Assembly (NCBI GenBank): GCA_002358965.1
Contig: DEPW01000100.1
Location: 7,948-19,564, forward strand
DNA from: Bacteroidales bacterium UBA3382
GTDB taxonomy: Bacteria; Bacteroidota; Bacteroidia; Bacteroidales; UBA932
Reading direction: 5' to 3'
DNA length: 11,617 bases
Within the stretch, counting starts at the first letter, position 1, and every line of letters starts with the position of its first letter. Below are positions 1 through 6,428 of this stretch, in pieces. The notes under the pieces were generated by a model, which saw nothing but the letters and a program-made list of their open reading frames with translations, ran no database searches and was not told the origin of the DNA. A program made the translations under genes and the position numbers.

Positions 1-112
1 GCTCTGGGCGATATCCCAGTCTTACGGTATTAAATTGAAGCGTTTGTGCAAAATGAACGGCCTTTCTCCGGAATCCGTACTGGAACCCGGGGCTGAGCTG
101 AAATTGAGATAG
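1..112 (+). CDS. LysM-domain protein, C-terminal fragment (5' end outside window)
   Basis: An open frame enters from the left edge (codons from base 2) and ends at the TAG at 110-112, giving 36 visible residues. They look like the second half of a LysM module: LWAISQSYGIKLKRLCKMNGL resembles the usual 'LysM start, sequence ... hydrophobic, LxxxNGL' pattern, followed by a PGAEL/KLR ending typical of a LysM C-terminal strand. LysM binds the glycan of peptidoglycan, so the protein is probably exported and cell-wall associated. Its catalytic part, if any, lies outside the window; in this phylum such a tail is often joined to a glucosaminidase or amidase domain, but that cannot be seen here. It ends only 6 nt before mltG, so the two are probably co-transcribed. 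Confidence 0.75.
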   Translation, partial: LWAISQSYGIKLKRLCKMNGLSPESVLEPGAELKLR

Positions 113-118
113 CGTGAT

Positions 119-1174
119 ATGAAGAAAAACAAAGCCAGGCGCAGGAAGACGGCCGTCTTTTCATGCGTCGCTCTGCTCCTTGCCGCTGCGGCGGCCTTCA
201 TCGGGGCGAGATATTATGTGGACAACAGACTGTCCAATTTTACCCGGGAATATGTGCTGTATGTGGATGAGGGAATGGATGGCCGTGCAGTGCTGGATTC
301 GATAGAGAGGAATGCAGGCGTCATCCGTAACGGGAGTCTCGAGCGTATGGCAAGGCAGGAGGCGCTGGATGTGTCTTTGAAACAGGGGAGATATGAGATC
401 AAGCCGGGAATGTCTTCCGTGTATGTCGTAAGGATGATTGTGAACAATTGGCAGACCGAAGCCCGGCTGACGATTTCCGGCTACATAAGGGACAGGGGCC
501 GTCTGGCTTCCGTGCTTACGAGGTCTTTGCAGATCGATTCGGCGGACATCGCCCCTTTGTTGTATGATGATGAGTACCTTTCAACCTTCGGCTTTACAGG
601 CGAAACCATATTGGGGATGATACTTCCCGATACATACCATGTCTTCTGGACGGCAACGCCGCAGCAAGTCATGGAAAGGATGAAACTCGAATATGACAGG
701 TTCTGGACTCCCGAGCGCCTTTCCAAAGCATCAGGGTTAGACCTGACCCCTTTGGAGGTGAGTACGCTCGCATCCATAGTAATGGAAGAGTCCAATGTCA
801 AGGACGAGTATCCCGTGATAGCCGGGGTTTATCTGAACCGTCTTCGTAAAGGAATGAAATTGCAGGCCGATCCTACGGCCCGTTTCGCATACGGGGACTT
901 TACCATTACGCGCGTGCTGAAATCGCATACGCGCATAGACTCTCCTTACAATACCTATATGTACTACGGCCTGCCTCCTGCTCCTATCAATGTAGCCGGC
1001 AAGGAGGCAATAGACGGTGTGCTGAATGCGCAAGAGCACGACTATCTGTATTTCTGCGCCCGTCCGGAATTCGACGGACGGCACAATTTCGCAGTCACTT
1101 ATTCCGAGCATCTTAAAAACGCCCGTGCTTACCAGAAGGCTTACAGGGAATGGGCAAAGTCGAAAGGCAAATGA
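119..1174 (+). CDS. mltG: Endolytic peptidoglycan transglycosylase MltG (YceG-like)
   Basis: This 351-residue protein matches the MltG/YceG family, inner-membrane enzymes that cut nascent glycan strands and so set their length. A basic N-terminus (residues 2-10) is followed by one membrane helix at about 14-31, and the rest would lie in the periplasm. A LysM-like part covers roughly 40-120. The catalytic domain follows, with the family block at about 217-255: LASIVMEES, then VYLNRLRKGMKLQADPT, and later DSPYNTY and GLPPAPI (about 274-290). E224 in the MEES motif aligns with the conserved glutamate of this block; the first Glu of the E. coli motif is replaced by Met222, which family variants tolerate. 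Length is usual. The start lies 6 nt after the LysM gene with no Shine-Dalgarno, as usual in this phylum. The family assignment is firm; enzymatic activity is inferred. Confidence 0.93.
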   Translation: MKKNKARRRKTAVFSCVALLLAAAAAFIGARYYVDNRLSNFTREYVLYVDEGMDGRAVLDSIERNAGVIRNGSLERMARQEALDVSLKQGRYEIKPGMSSVYVVRMIVNNWQTEARLTISGYIRDRGRLASVLTRSLQIDSADIAPLLYDDEYLSTFGFTGETILGMILPDTYHVFWTATPQQVMERMKLEYDRFWTPERLSKASGLDLTPLEVSTLASIVMEESNVKDEYPVIAGVYLNRLRKGMKLQADPTARFAYGDFTITRVLKSHTRIDSPYNTYMYYGLPPAPINVAGKEAIDGVLNAQEHDYLYFCARPEFDGRHNFAVTYSEHLKNARAYQKAYREWAKSKGK

Positions 1175-1189
1175 AAGGGCATTAAGGCG

Positions 1190-1216
1190 CGGGCTGATTA
1201 TAAGCGTTTAATCCCG
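1190..1216 (+). terminator. Weak hairpin after mltG, possible terminator
   Basis: CGGG plus ATTA (1190-1193, 1197-1200) can pair with TAAT plus CCCG (1209-1216), with a 3-nt bulge and an 8-nt loop. It is followed by TTTGCTTTT. It lies 16 nt after the mltG stop. The stem is short and bulged and the T-run is interrupted, so this is only a candidate. Confidence 0.25.
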
Positions 1217-1231
1217 TTTGCTTTTGACGGA

Positions 1232-1262
1232 AAAAGATATTTTTTTCGCGAAATATCCTTTT
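1232..1262 (+). terminator. AT-rich 11-bp hairpin between mltG and the HhH gene
   Basis: AAAAGATATTT (1232-1242) pairs with AAATATC and TTTT (1251-1257, 1259-1262), leaving one bulged C at 1258 and the loop TTTTCGCG. Position fits a terminator for the mltG unit, and the A-tract/T-tract form could work in both directions. The stem has almost no GC pairs, so it may instead be a regulatory or accidental structure. Confidence 0.3.
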
Positions 1263-1289
1263 CAGTATCCCATTTCATGTCCGGGCGAT

Positions 1290-1297
1290 TAGTTTTG
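1290..1297 (+). promoter_or_regulatory. Putative Bacteroidetes -7 element for the HhH gene
   Basis: TAGTTTTG fits the TAnnTTTG consensus recognised by the primary sigma factor of Bacteroidetes. It ends 13 nt before the start codon, implying a very short leader. No clear TTG or TTTG is found about 20 nt upstream, so the promoter is incomplete by consensus. Confidence 0.45.
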
Positions 1298-1310
1298 CGG
1301 AAAAAAAGAC

Positions 1311-1892
1311 ATGAAACGACCGGCAAAATCAGTCATGACTGGCGTAGCGGCATTGATTCTCCTGCTGACCGGATTCCAGGTCGCCCTCTTGTTGGCAGGG
1401 AATATCTTTTCGGAACAGCATGCCAGGCAACCTTCAGGCGGCGACCGTGACGGACAGGCGGATACTACGGATATGTCGTCCGGCTATTTCGCCCCGATAC
1501 CGATCAATCTCAACAGGGCCGACTCCGTGGCTCTGTTGGACATTCCCGGTGTGGGACCGTATTATGCGTCCAAGATACTCCGCTACCGCGAAAGGCTCGG
1601 AGCCTTCGCGGTGAAGGAACAGCTCATGGAGATAAGGGGCATCGATTCGGAGAAGTTCGAGAGGATGGCTCCGGAAATAGAGATTCTCGAGCAGGATATA
1701 TGGACATACGATATCTGGACATTGCCTGCCGATTCGCTCGGCCGCCATCCGTATCTCGATGCTTATTCGGCAAGAGGGATAGTGGTTTTCAGGGAAAACC
1801 ATCCGCGTTCCGCGTGGAAGATTGATTCGTTGCTTGCCGCAGGTGTCATTTCCCCCAGAAGTGCCGCCGGACTGAAACTGTACTTCGATTGA
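1311..1892 (+). CDS. Membrane-anchored helix-hairpin-helix (ComEA-like) protein
   Basis: This 193-residue protein has one N-terminal hydrophobic helix (about 8-29), a polar linker rich in Gly, Asp and Gln (about 35-58), and then helix-hairpin-helix repeats. The first is clear: INLNRADSVALLDIPGVGP at 65-83, continuing through YYASKILRYRERLGAF, which is the classic ComEA-type layout. A second, weaker repeat appears around 146-165 (HPYLDAYSARGIVVFRENHP). HhH motifs bind the DNA backbone without sequence specificity. In ComEA proteins this serves uptake of DNA outside the cytoplasmic membrane, and the N-terminal anchor would place this domain there. No other competence gene is visible here, so a role in uptake is inference. 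The gene stands alone between mltG and the ABC genes, with a TAnnTTTG element just upstream. Confidence 0.82.
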   Translation: MKRPAKSVMTGVAALILLLTGFQVALLLAGNIFSEQHARQPSGGDRDGQADTTDMSSGYFAPIPINLNRADSVALLDIPGVGPYYASKILRYRERLGAFAVKEQLMEIRGIDSEKFERMAPEIEILEQDIWTYDIWTLPADSLGRHPYLDAYSARGIVVFRENHPRSAWKIDSLLAAGVISPRSAAGLKLYFD

Positions 1893-1930
1893 CGGGCTGT
1901 CCGGATTTTAAGGCATTAATTCCTGAAATA

Positions 1931-1962
1931 TTTGAAAATTAGTCGTTGATGCTCTATATTTG
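1931..1962 (+). promoter_or_regulatory. Promoter for the ABC exporter/nucleotidase unit
   Basis: TTTG at 1931-1934 and TATATTTG at 1955-1962 are separated by 20 nt, matching the Bacteroidetes pattern TTTG-N19-21-TAnnTTTG. Transcription would begin a few bases after 1962, giving a leader of about 20 nt before the start codon at 1989. This is the most complete promoter in the window. Confidence 0.65.
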
Positions 1963-1988
1963 CGACTTAAAATCGAATGTTTTAATTT

Positions 1989-2933
1989 ATGGGAATTATC
2001 ACATGCAAAGGTATTTCCAAGAGTTTCGGAACATATAAGGCTCTGGACAATATTAATTTGGATATTCCTGAGGGAGAGGTTTTCGGTCTTCTCGGTCCGA
2101 ACGGCGCCGGCAAGACTACCCTGATCAGGATCATAAACAGGATCACGATACCGAATGAAGGCGAAGTGTTTTTCCAGGGAAGGCACATGACGGACGCCGA
2201 TGTGGAAAAGATAGGCTATATGCCGGAAGAGCGCGGTCTTTACCGTAAGATGAAGGTCGGCGACCAGGTACTTTACCTGGCGAGGCTGAGGGGAATGACC
2301 CATTCTGACGCGATGTCAGAGCTCAAGAAGTGGTTTGTCCGTTTCGGTATAGAGTCATGGTGGAACAAAAAGATAGAAGAGCTGTCCAAAGGCATGGCCC
2401 AGAAAATACAGTTCATAACTACAGTAGTCCACCGTCCGAAATTAGTCATAATGGACGAGCCGTTCAGCGGTTTCGACCCGGTCAACGCCCAGCTCGTCAG
2501 AGACGAAATGCTCCGCTTGAATGCGGAAGGGACCACGATCGTGCTGTCTACGCATAACATGCAGTCCGTCGAGGAACTCTGCCACGGGATAGCCCTTATC
2601 AACAAGTCCCGTCTTGTCGAGAGCGGACCCATAGACAATATCAGACGCAAGTACGGTACCAGCAATGTAGAGGTGGTGTACAATACCGAAAGCGGTGCAG
2701 GGCTTGGCGAAGGCCGTGCGTATGCCGTGCTCTCGGACGAAGACGACATGGGCCGGCATACGGCCGTGTTGGGACTAAGGGACGGCTTCACATCGAAGGA
2801 TCTTCTGTCCGAAATCATAGACAAAGCCAACATAGTGTCGTACAGGGAGCTGATTCCTCGCATGAACGACATATTCATAAAGATTGTGACCGGACAGGAC
2901 GGTAACGGAAAACAGGAGGGACAAGAGATATGA
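1989..2933 (+). CDS. ABC transporter ATP-binding protein (NatA-like)
   Basis: This 314-residue protein is the ATPase subunit of an ABC-2 type exporter. All catalytic elements are visible: Walker A GPNGAGKT at 36-43, the signature LSKGM at 132-136, Walker B LVIMDEP at 152-158 with the catalytic Glu157, the D-loop around 162-163, and the H-switch His189 in STHN. The C-terminal 90 residues (about 225-300) resemble the DUF4162 extension common in drug- and sodium-efflux ATPases such as NatA. It overlaps the permease gene by 4 nt (ATGA), so the two are translationally coupled and surely form one transporter. Substrate is unknown; NatAB exports Na+, but relatives move drugs, lipids or peptides. It probably starts the operon, with a promoter directly upstream. 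Confidence 0.93.
   Translation: MGIITCKGISKSFGTYKALDNINLDIPEGEVFGLLGPNGAGKTTLIRIINRITIPNEGEVFFQGRHMTDADVEKIGYMPEERGLYRKMKVGDQVLYLARLRGMTHSDAMSELKKWFVRFGIESWWNKKIEELSKGMAQKIQFITTVVHRPKLVIMDEPFSGFDPVNAQLVRDEMLRLNAEGTTIVLSTHNMQSVEELCHGIALINKSRLVESGPIDNIRRKYGTSNVEVVYNTESGAGLGEGRAYAVLSDEDDMGRHTAVLGLRDGFTSKDLLSEIIDKANIVSYRELIPRMNDIFIKIVTGQDGNGKQEGQEI
2914..2920 (+). promoter_or_regulatory. Strong Shine-Dalgarno sequence for the permease gene
   Basis: AGGAGGG lies 9 nt before the ATG at 2930, inside the end of the ATPase gene. This is a near-perfect anti-16S match, uncommon in Bacteroidetes where most starts lack one, and it supports the chosen permease start. Confidence 0.5.
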
Positions 2934-4291
2934 ACTGGAAGAAGATAGGTGTGATAATCGGGCGTGAATACGCCGTGAGGGTCAAAAAGAAATCGTTCCT
3001 TGTCATCACTTTCGTGACCCCGGTGCTGATGGGGTTGCTGATGGTCTTGCCGACGCTCATAATGCTTTACGGCTCGTCGGAGGAAAAAGGTCAGAATGTG
3101 GCTGTCATAGACGATTCCGGAATAGTGATGCCCGTCCTCGAAAGCGATGAGTACATATCGTTTTCAGACTGTACCGGTGCGGACAGGGAATATCTGAAAC
3201 AAAGTCTGGACAGCCTCGGATACAAGGCGCTTGTGACGATATCCCCTTTGGATACGGTGCGGAAAGATGTGTCGGTGTATTCTTATTCCTATAAGCCGAT
3301 GGGAACCGACATTTCGGACCGGATCAAAGATGCCGTGGATGCCGCCATAGAGGACTATAGGGTGAAGTCTTACAATATCGAAGGCCTTGAAGAAATGATA
3401 GCGTCGGTGGAGTATTCTTCGTCCATTACTTCATATACCATTACCGAGGACGGCAACGAAAAGCTTACGGTAACGGGAGTATACAGGGCCATAGCGGTGA
3501 TTTTCTCCATTCTGATATACATTTTCGTATATTCGTTCGGCGGCATGGTGATGTCGGCTGTCATAAACGAGAAGACTTCACGCGTCGTCGAGGTCATGGT
3601 TTCTTCGGTGAAAGCCATAGATCTGATGATTGGAAAGATACTCGGCATAGCGGCTGTGGCTCTTACCCAGTTCTTCCTGTGGATAGTGCTTACTCTGCTG
3701 ATTGTCGTCGGAGTCAATTCATTTATGGGAGTAGGCGAACTGATGCAGTCGCCTGAAGCTACCGAGCAGCTCATGGAGATGGCGGGAGGCCAGGGGGAAA
3801 TGATTGACGATGTGGTCGGTGCGGCGGCAGATTCGGAAATGGCAGCTGTCGTATCTACGCTTTCGCAGATCAATTATCCTTTGGTAATCGGTTCGTTCCT
3901 GCTTTTCTTCGTGTTCGGTTATCTGCTGTATGCTTCGATGTTCGCGGCAATAGGAAGTGCCGTGGACAACGAGTCGGATACGAACCAACTGGTGATCCCG
4001 GTGACGATTCCGATCCTGTTGGCATTCTTCATAGCCTTCTCGGCAATAGACAACCCGTCGAGCCCGTTGCTCGTCTGGGCTTCATATATTCCGTTCACTT
4101 CTCCTATCTGCATGATGATGCGTGTCGTGAACGGCATACCGTCATGGGAATTGTGGCTGTCGCTTGCCATACTCGTGCTGACGACTTTCGTCATGATGTA
4201 TCTTTCGGCCAAGATATACAAGGTCGGAATCCTCATGTTCGGGAAGAAGAGCTCGTTCAAGGATATGTGGAAGTGGCTCAAATACAAATAG
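2930..4291 (+). CDS. ABC-2 type exporter permease (NatB-like)
   Basis: This 453-residue membrane protein is the partner of the preceding ATPase. One helix lies near the N-terminus (about 23-47), followed by an extracytoplasmic domain of about 135 residues (50-184). A cluster of helices follows at about 185-210, 234-263, 316-343, 355-373, 381-398 and 408-427. Between helices 1 and the cluster, the layout is that of the ABC2_membrane_3/NatB family. The segment NEKTSRVVEVMVSS at 213-226 is the family's cytoplasmic coupling motif. A Met/Gly/Glu-rich loop at about 266-308 separates two helices. The C-terminus is basic and cytoplasmic. The start is fixed by a 4-nt overlap and a strong Shine-Dalgarno sequence. 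The substrate cannot be told from the sequence. Confidence 0.92.
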   Translation: MNWKKIGVIIGREYAVRVKKKSFLVITFVTPVLMGLLMVLPTLIMLYGSSEEKGQNVAVIDDSGIVMPVLESDEYISFSDCTGADREYLKQSLDSLGYKALVTISPLDTVRKDVSVYSYSYKPMGTDISDRIKDAVDAAIEDYRVKSYNIEGLEEMIASVEYSSSITSYTITEDGNEKLTVTGVYRAIAVIFSILIYIFVYSFGGMVMSAVINEKTSRVVEVMVSSVKAIDLMIGKILGIAAVALTQFFLWIVLTLLIVVGVNSFMGVGELMQSPEATEQLMEMAGGQGEMIDDVVGAAADSEMAAVVSTLSQINYPLVIGSFLLFFVFGYLLYASMFAAIGSAVDNESDTNQLVIPVTIPILLAFFIAFSAIDNPSSPLLVWASYIPFTSPICMMMRVVNGIPSWELWLSLAILVLTTFVMMYLSAKIYKVGILMFGKKSSFKDMWKWLKYK

Positions 4292-4315
4292 TATCCCCTT
4301 AAAAAATGCGATGAT

Positions 4316-5071
4316 ATGAAACTTGTCAGACTATTTACCGTCCTGTCGCTGTCTGCACTGGCCTTGCCTTCGGTCTTGTCGGCTCAGGATTTCGAATACG
4401 ATTGGACCGTCATACCGGTGACGGACAGATACGACATGCCGGATGATACGCCTGTAGCCAAGATAGTGGACAATGCCCGTAAAGGCATGGAGTATCTGAA
4501 TGAAGTGCTTGCCGTTTCTGCCATGGAAATGACCGCTTTCCGTCCCGAAAGCGAGCTTTCCAATCTTACGGCGGATATCATCCTTGACAGGGCTTCTGTC
4601 CTGACCGGTAAGGAGATAGACTGTTCGTTGTACAATATGGGCGGCATCAGGATTACATTGCCTGAAGGCGAGATAACGATGGGAGACATAATAAGTTGCT
4701 ATCCGTTCAGGAATACCGTCGTTGTGGCCGAAATGTCCGGTGAGAGGCTGCTGGCCTTTTTCGAGGATTTCGCGGCCATGAATCAGCCGGAGGCGATAGC
4801 AGGAGCGAGGATGGAAGTTTCCTCCGAAGGCGAGCTGTTGTCGGTGACGGTCGGCGGCAAGGAAATAGATCCGGGGACTGCCTACAGGCTTGCTACCATA
4901 AGTTTCCTGCTCGATGGCGGTGACGGTTTCCGCATAAGGGATTATGCCGATAGCATAATCGATACCGGAGTCCAGGTGAAAGATGCCGTGATTTCGTATT
5001 GCAGGGATTCGATGAAAGCGGGGAAAAAGCTCTGCGGCCGAATCGAAGGACGCTATGTCGTAGTTAATTAA
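4316..5071 (+). CDS. Secreted 5'-nucleotidase C-terminal (substrate-binding) domain protein
   Basis: This 251-residue protein consists of a signal peptide (about 1-23, cleavage likely SA|QD) and a single 5'-nucleotidase C-terminal domain, without the metallophosphatase part. In UshA-type enzymes this domain binds the nucleoside of the substrate. The family marks are present: NMGGIR at 107-112, YPFRN at 129-133 and FLLDGGDGF at 197-205. By eye, R112, F131/N133, F197 and D203 correspond to the UshA residues that hold the base and ribose (R410, F429/N431, F498, D504), so the site seems intact. The missing catalytic half is encoded by the next gene, 14 nt downstream. It follows the ABC permease after 24 nt, probably in the same transcript. 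Most likely both halves meet in the periplasm; independent roles are possible. Confidence 0.88.
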   Translation: MKLVRLFTVLSLSALALPSVLSAQDFEYDWTVIPVTDRYDMPDDTPVAKIVDNARKGMEYLNEVLAVSAMEMTAFRPESELSNLTADIILDRASVLTGKEIDCSLYNMGGIRITLPEGEITMGDIISCYPFRNTVVVAEMSGERLLAFFEDFAAMNQPEAIAGARMEVSSEGELLSVTVGGKEIDPGTAYRLATISFLLDGGDGFRIRDYADSIIDTGVQVKDAVISYCRDSMKAGKKLCGRIEGRYVVVN

Positions 5072-5085
5072 AGCAAAGGGAAAAT

Positions 5086-5916
5086 ATGAAAAGGATGAAT
5101 TTGATTTTGCTTGCAGCGGTGTTCTGTGCGACCGTATTCACGGCTTCAGCGCAGGATCTGGTCATATTGCATACGAATGACACGCATAGTCAGATAGATG
5201 TCCAGAAAAGCGGCGAATATGCCGGATTGGGAGGCGTGGAGAGGAGGTACAACCTTTTCCAGGAAGTCATAAGCAAATACGGCAAGGAGATAGTCCTGAT
5301 TCTCGATGCCGGAGATTACAACCAGGGCAGCCCTTATTTTACGGAATACGACGGCGATTTGGAGGTAAAACTCATGAACGCCCTCGGTTACGATGTTACG
5401 ACCCTCGGCAATCATGAGTTCGACAACGGCGTGGATGAACTCGCCCGCCGTCTTTCCAGTGCCGAATATCATACGGTTTGCTGCAATTACTCATTCAAAG
5501 GGACTCCGCTTGCAAAATATGTCAAGCCTTATGTCGTCCTGGTCAAAGGCGACAAGAGGATAGGGATCATAGGCGCCACTACCGATCTGGAGAAAGTAAG
5601 CGACAAAGGCATAGTCGACGGAATCAGGCATCTCAATACCGTGAAATCGATTAACAAGTACGCAAGGAAACTTGCCCGTAAATGCGATCTTGTGATATTG
5701 CTTTCGCATCTCGGCTATGACCAGGGTACGGATTCGGGTACGGATATGGACATAGTGGGCGAACTGGAAAATGTCGACCTCATCATCGGAGGCCATTCGC
5801 ATACCTTCCTTACCGGGCCTGTCGAAGCGGAAGGCGCTGACGGACAGCGCGTAGTAATCGTGCAGGACGGCTGGGGCGGAGTCAATGTCGGTATGATGGT
5901 GATCAGGGATTTGTAG
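5086..5916 (+). CDS. Secreted metallophosphatase, 5'-nucleotidase N-terminal (catalytic) domain
   Basis: This 276-residue protein has a signal peptide (about 1-22, cleavage likely ASA|QD) and one calcineurin-like metallophosphatase domain of the UshA/5'-nucleotidase type. Every metal ligand is visible: D32 and H34 (NDTH), D77 (DAGD), N109 (GNHE), H208 (LSHLG), H237 and H239 (GGHSHT). H110 and D113 of GNHEFD form the expected catalytic pair. It would remove phosphate from nucleotides or related esters in the periplasm. The protein stops where the C-terminal substrate-binding domain should begin; that domain is encoded just upstream as a separate secreted protein, with both mature proteins predicted to start with QD. 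The last 14 nt overlap the convergent DUF4293 gene. Actual substrate is unknown. Confidence 0.92.
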   Translation: MKRMNLILLAAVFCATVFTASAQDLVILHTNDTHSQIDVQKSGEYAGLGGVERRYNLFQEVISKYGKEIVLILDAGDYNQGSPYFTEYDGDLEVKLMNALGYDVTTLGNHEFDNGVDELARRLSSAEYHTVCCNYSFKGTPLAKYVKPYVVLVKGDKRIGIIGATTDLEKVSDKGIVDGIRHLNTVKSINKYARKLARKCDLVILLSHLGYDQGTDSGTDMDIVGELENVDLIIGGHSHTFLTGPVEAEGADGQRVVIVQDGWGGVNVGMMVIRDL

Positions 5917-6340
5917 TTTCTTTGCCCTTCTTGTCCCTGACCCGTGTGGCTGCGAATACCGCTATGTCGTCTCTGAATATCGCCCTGAACGCGAGGAAAT
6001 CGAGGATGGACGATATGACGGGGAATACCATGGTGACCGAAAACACTATGGAATCTTCGGCGCGGAAGAAGTGATACAGCAGATATATCTGGAGGGCGAG
6101 GCATACCAATGCCGCCGTACTTGCAAGACGCACCTGCAACAGCCTGTTCTTGTATGTGAAGACGGCCACTCCGTTGGCGCACAAGGCCGAAAGCATCAGC
6201 AGCGCGGTCGGTATCATTTCATAGTACATGATGTCTTCTTGTCCGTCCGGGGCATATACGGTCGCGAATTTAAGGAAAAACATGGATGCCGTCAGCAGGG
6301 CGGCGAGTGCCAAATAAAGAGTCTGGATCCTTTTCCACAT
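5903..6340 (-). CDS. DUF4293 family integral membrane protein
   Basis: This 145-residue protein is mostly hydrophobic, with four predicted membrane helices at about 7-27, 43-62, 72-92 and 98-121, and a charged C-terminal tail (about 124-145, rich in Arg, Lys, Asp). The start WKRIQTLYLALAALL closely matches the usual opening of DUF4293 proteins, a family largely confined to Bacteroidetes with no established function. It is a single-gene unit: convergent with, and overlapping by 14 nt, the nucleotidase gene, and divergent from the nucleoside phosphorylase gene. In both length and topology it is typical of the family. I can give no functional role. Confidence 0.85.
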   Translation of the reverse strand: MWKRIQTLYLALAALLTASMFFLKFATVYAPDGQEDIMYYEMIPTALLMLSALCANGVAVFTYKNRLLQVRLASTAALVCLALQIYLLYHFFRAEDSIVFSVTMVFPVISSILDFLAFRAIFRDDIAVFAATRVRDKKGKETTNP

Positions 6341-6371
6341 AAATTTTGAAGTTTCTGTTTTACCTGTGGTG

Positions 6372-6379
6372 CAAAAATA
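6372..6379 (-). promoter_or_regulatory. Putative -7 element for the DUF4293 gene
   Basis: On the minus strand this reads TATTTTTG, matching TAnnTTTG, 31 nt before the start codon at 6340. No clear TTTG is found at the expected upstream distance near 6400. It lies 13 nt from the opposing element at 6393-6400. Confidence 0.45.
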
Positions 6380-6392
6380 ATCAAAATATGAC

Positions 6393-6400
6393 TAATTTTG
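6393..6400 (+). promoter_or_regulatory. Putative -7 element for the nucleoside phosphorylase unit
   Basis: TAATTTTG matches TAnnTTTG and lies 28 nt before the start codon at 6429. The upstream element is not consensus (GGTG near 6368-6371 rather than TTTG). It would drive the three-gene unit ending at 9340. Confidence 0.5.
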
Positions 6401-6428
6401 TTCCATTGAATCTTTAATTGGTAGTAAT

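Noticed and set aside
737..1111. Minus-strand open frame inside mltG
   Set aside because: Covers the conserved catalytic block of mltG in antisense and has no family resemblance.
1175..1310. Small gene or RNA gene in the largest intergenic gap
   Set aside because: No plausible short coding frame with a start signal, and no tRNA-like structure; only the hairpins and promoter element were kept.
2273..2878. 201-codon minus-strand open frame inside the ABC ATPase gene
   Set aside because: It lies wholly antisense to a gene with complete Walker motifs; its translation is Ser-rich and shows no recognisable domain.
4316..5916. Frameshifted single UshA gene
   Set aside because: The two halves are in reversed order, each with its own signal peptide, start and stop; a frameshift cannot produce this.
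5715..6182. 155-codon minus-strand open frame across the nucleotidase end and DUF4293 gene
   Set aside because: It would overlap both better-supported genes; Arg/His/Pro-rich translation is typical of an out-of-frame shadow.
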